NCBI GenBank assembly: GCA_041484845.1 | Contig: JBGPIK010000319.1 | Coordinates: forward strand, 1 to 8,045 | From: JBGPIK01 sp041484845 | Lineage (GTDB): Bacteria; Desulfobacterota; Binatia; UBA9968 | Direction of reading: 5' to 3' | DNA: 8,045 nucleotides | Shown here: positions 7,235 to 8,045 of the stretch, piece after piece | Position numbering within the stretch: the first letter of the stretch is position 1 | Layout: every line of letters starts with the position of its first letter | Notes under the pieces: generated by a model | The model's database searches: none | Seen by the model: the letters and a program-made list of their open reading frames with translations, nothing else | Told to the model about the DNA's origin: nothing | Position numbers and translations under genes: made by a program

Positions 7235-7432
7235 CTAATTCAAATTAGATTTATCCGTTGAGTGATACCAGCGCATCTCCCGTAGGCGGCGCTGAAGAAA
7301 GGTTTCCGTCGGCCAGTTCCAGATGTGACCTTGAAGTTGTTCGCCACTGTAGGGCGAGCCATTGACTTTACTTTGAGAAAAGACGAGCTGCCAAAAACTA
7401 GGTTTTTCAAGTTCGGGATCAACAGTTTTCAT
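7235..7432 (-). CDS. Small protein of unknown function, 65 residues
   Basis: The start is ATG 7432 with AGGAGG (7440-7445) seven bases upstream, the best ribosome site in the window, and the frame ends at TAG (7235-7237). An in-frame ATG at 7483 with GGAG seven bases before it would give 82 residues; the stronger site favours the shorter form. I do not recognise the product. It has no signal peptide, membrane segment or Cys. It is rich in aromatics, with Trp at 14, 38, 40 and 55, and has a basic amphipathic-looking stretch, FLQRRLREMRWYH (45-57), after the IWNWPTE turn. An intrinsic terminator follows about 80 bp downstream, so this is probably a one-gene unit convergent with the amidohydrolase gene. 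Its upstream region carries RNA hairpins. A DNA- or protein-binding role would be a guess. Confidence 0.6.
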   Translation of the reverse strand: MKTVDPELEKPSFWQLVFSQSKVNGSPYSGEQLQGHIWNWPTETFLQRRLREMRWYHSTDKSNLN

Positions 7433-7521
7433 TCTTAGTCCTCCTCTGAGTGAATCCCTGCCCCGTAAAATCGAAACACTCATTATCAGGCTCCAGCTAG
7501 CATTCAGTGTTGTCGCGCAAA

Positions 7522-7551
7522 TAAAAAACCGGCAACATAGACTGCAGGTTT
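7522..7551 (-). terminator. Terminator-like hairpin in the leader of the small gene
   Basis: Read on the minus strand, AAACC and GGTTT pair, then one mismatch, then GCA and TGC pair around an eight-base loop (plus-strand arms 7526-7534 and 7543-7551). The stem is followed by TTTTTTATTT. It lies 39 bases before ATG 7483 and 90 before ATG 7432. It is weaker than the other two terminators because of the A/T-rich stem base and mismatch. It could be an attenuator or the end of an upstream small RNA. Confidence 0.35.
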
Positions 7552-7562
7552 CATCATTGGCT

Positions 7563-7599
7563 AACTCATACCCATGGTGACCAGATCGGGTAGTCAGTT
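7563..7599 (-). other. Nested RNA hairpin upstream of the attenuator-like element
   Basis: AACT (7563-7566) pairs with AGTT (7596-7599) and TACCC (7569-7573) with GGGTA (7588-7592), separated by a small internal loop. The 14-base apical region contains the palindrome TGGTGACCA (7575-7583). It sits 11 bases upstream of the terminator-like hairpin on the minus strand, an arrangement seen in regulated leaders. No family is recognised. Confidence 0.25.
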
Positions 7600-7912
7600 C
7601 ATCGCCTCAACCTGGTTTACTCATAAAGCAGGAGCCGTGCCGCGCGTGAGAATTACCTTCAGGCCACAACTGTCCTGATTCCTGACCTTACTTGACTTGG
7701 TGTACTCTGGCAAAGGCGACCTTTCCCTTGGTTTAATGCGTCGGTTCGGTCAAAAATGCCAGCCAACATCGTGAGGTTGGGGGAGGAAATGCATTTCATT
7801 GAAGTTTTTCACCGAATGATCCGTGGCCCCTGAACTAAAATTGCCTAAAGGGCGTTTTCTTGCTAGTGTTTGCTCCTGTTTTATCGAATGCAAAAATCCA
7901 CATTATTGAATA

Positions 7913-7934
7913 ACCCCGCAGCAAGCTGCGGGGT
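7913..7934. repeat. Extragenic palindrome of the CCCCGCAGC/GCTGCGGGG type
   Basis: ACCCCGCAGC (7913-7922) and its complement (7925-7934) form a perfect 10-bp stem around AA. No T run follows on the plus strand, and no gene ends here, so it is not a clear terminator. From general knowledge, hairpins of this sequence are dispersed in high copy in several deltaproteobacterial-type genomes. Copy number cannot be seen in this window. Confidence 0.6.
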
Positions 7935-7967
7935 ATCAGAACTCGGCGATGAGATTTGTCTCAAAGG

Positions 7968-8045
7968 CGTCACCCCCGAATGTCTTTATCGGGGGTCCAG
8001 GTTCGGTCTCGCCTGGATTCCCGATAGAAGCATTCGGGAATGACG
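7968..8045. repeat. REP/BIME-like inverted pair of 34-nt palindromic units
   Basis: Two 34-base units, 7968-8001 and 8012-8045, are inverted copies of each other around a 10-base spacer (27 of 34 positions match). Each unit is itself a hairpin: ACCCCCGA/TCGGGGGT (7972-7979 with 7989-7996) in the left one and ATTCCCGA/TCGGGAAT (8017-8024 with 8034-8041) in the right one, both with nine-base loops. The flanks CGTC and CCAGG are identical. The layout is that of bacterial interspersed mosaic elements built from REP units. The right unit reaches the window edge and may continue. Confidence 0.75.

Larger units (their letters stand above)
7433..7912. other. 480-bp gene-free region upstream of the small gene, rich in hairpins
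   Basis: No supported coding frame is found on either strand. Visible elements are the GGAG/ATG alternative start at 7483, a terminator-like hairpin at 7522-7551, a nested hairpin at 7563-7599, a CCAAC/GTTGG stem (7763-7767 with 7776-7780) and a 12-base perfect palindrome GAAATGCATTTC (7786-7797). The region is long for a bacterial promoter of one small gene. It could encode a structured leader or a separate small RNA on the minus strand. I recognise no known riboswitch core. Confidence 0.5.

Noticed and set aside
7002..7238. Plus-strand 78-codon frame with TTG start (MEPPHTRSRK...)
   Set aside because: It has no ribosome site, runs through the minus-strand terminator stem, and has no recognisable family; its Arg-rich composition is typical of a chance frame.
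7786..7797. Palindrome GAAATGCATTTC resembling one half of an NsrR site
   Set aside because: Only one half-site is present, it is over 5 kb from nnrS, and a 12-base palindrome is not rare enough to name a regulator.
7789..7833. Plus-strand 14-codon frame after GGGGAGGAA
   Set aside because: The spacing from GGAGG to ATG is only two bases and the ATG belongs to the palindrome; no further support.
7600..7912. Known riboswitch, 6S or SRP RNA
   Set aside because: I looked for TPP, cobalamin, SAM and c-di-GMP core motifs and for SRP-like sequence on both strands and saw none; fold-based search was not possible.
1..8045. CRISPR array, tRNA or complete insertion sequence
   Set aside because: No regularly spaced direct repeats, no cloverleaf with a TTCRA-type arm, and no transposase or paired terminal repeats were found by reading.

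Overview
The window looks like bacterial chromosome from a Gram-negative, probably an uncultured soil or sediment proteobacterium or relative. This rests on a predicted lipoprotein signal peptide, an orphan NitT/TauT-type periplasmic binding protein, an NnrS membrane protein, and extragenic hairpin repeats of the 'ATTCCCG / CGGGAAT' and 'CCCCGCAGC / GCTGCGGGG' types, which I associate with deltaproteobacteria-like genomes. The taxonomic call is inference and weak.

Left part, minus strand (1-2570): an M1 zinc aminopeptidase that runs off the left edge, preceded 90 bp upstream by nnrS. The two may be co-transcribed. Upstream of nnrS are a possible -10 box, a pair of 10-bp direct repeats and a strong intrinsic terminator.

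Middle (2571-4082): a 640-bp stretch without a conventional gene separates nnrS from a minus-strand short-chain dehydrogenase. It holds the terminator and an 8-codon reading frame with a consensus Shine-Dalgarno whose last three residues are Pro-Pro-Gly. The dehydrogenase keeps the cofactor-binding and Tyr/Lys motifs but lacks the usual catalytic Ser. It is divergent from the next gene, with a candidate promoter between.

Plus-strand pair (4083-6958): a secreted SsuA/THI5-like substrate-binding protein without permease or ATPase genes next to it, then an exported amidohydrolase (YtcJ-like, amidohydrolase-3 family) with a lipobox. They may work on one imported or periplasmic amide-type compound, but the sequence does not name a substrate.

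Right part (6959-8045): no conserved family. A minus-strand 65-codon gene has a perfect Shine-Dalgarno and its own intrinsic terminator, and its upstream region folds into several hairpins, one terminator-like. The last 130 bp hold two kinds of extragenic palindrome, including an inverted pair of 34-nt units whose stem differences are compensatory.

I found no tRNA, rRNA, CRISPR array, transposase or complete insertion sequence. The least explained parts are the small minus-strand gene with its leader, the mini-ORF upstream of nnrS, and the paired repeat at the right edge.
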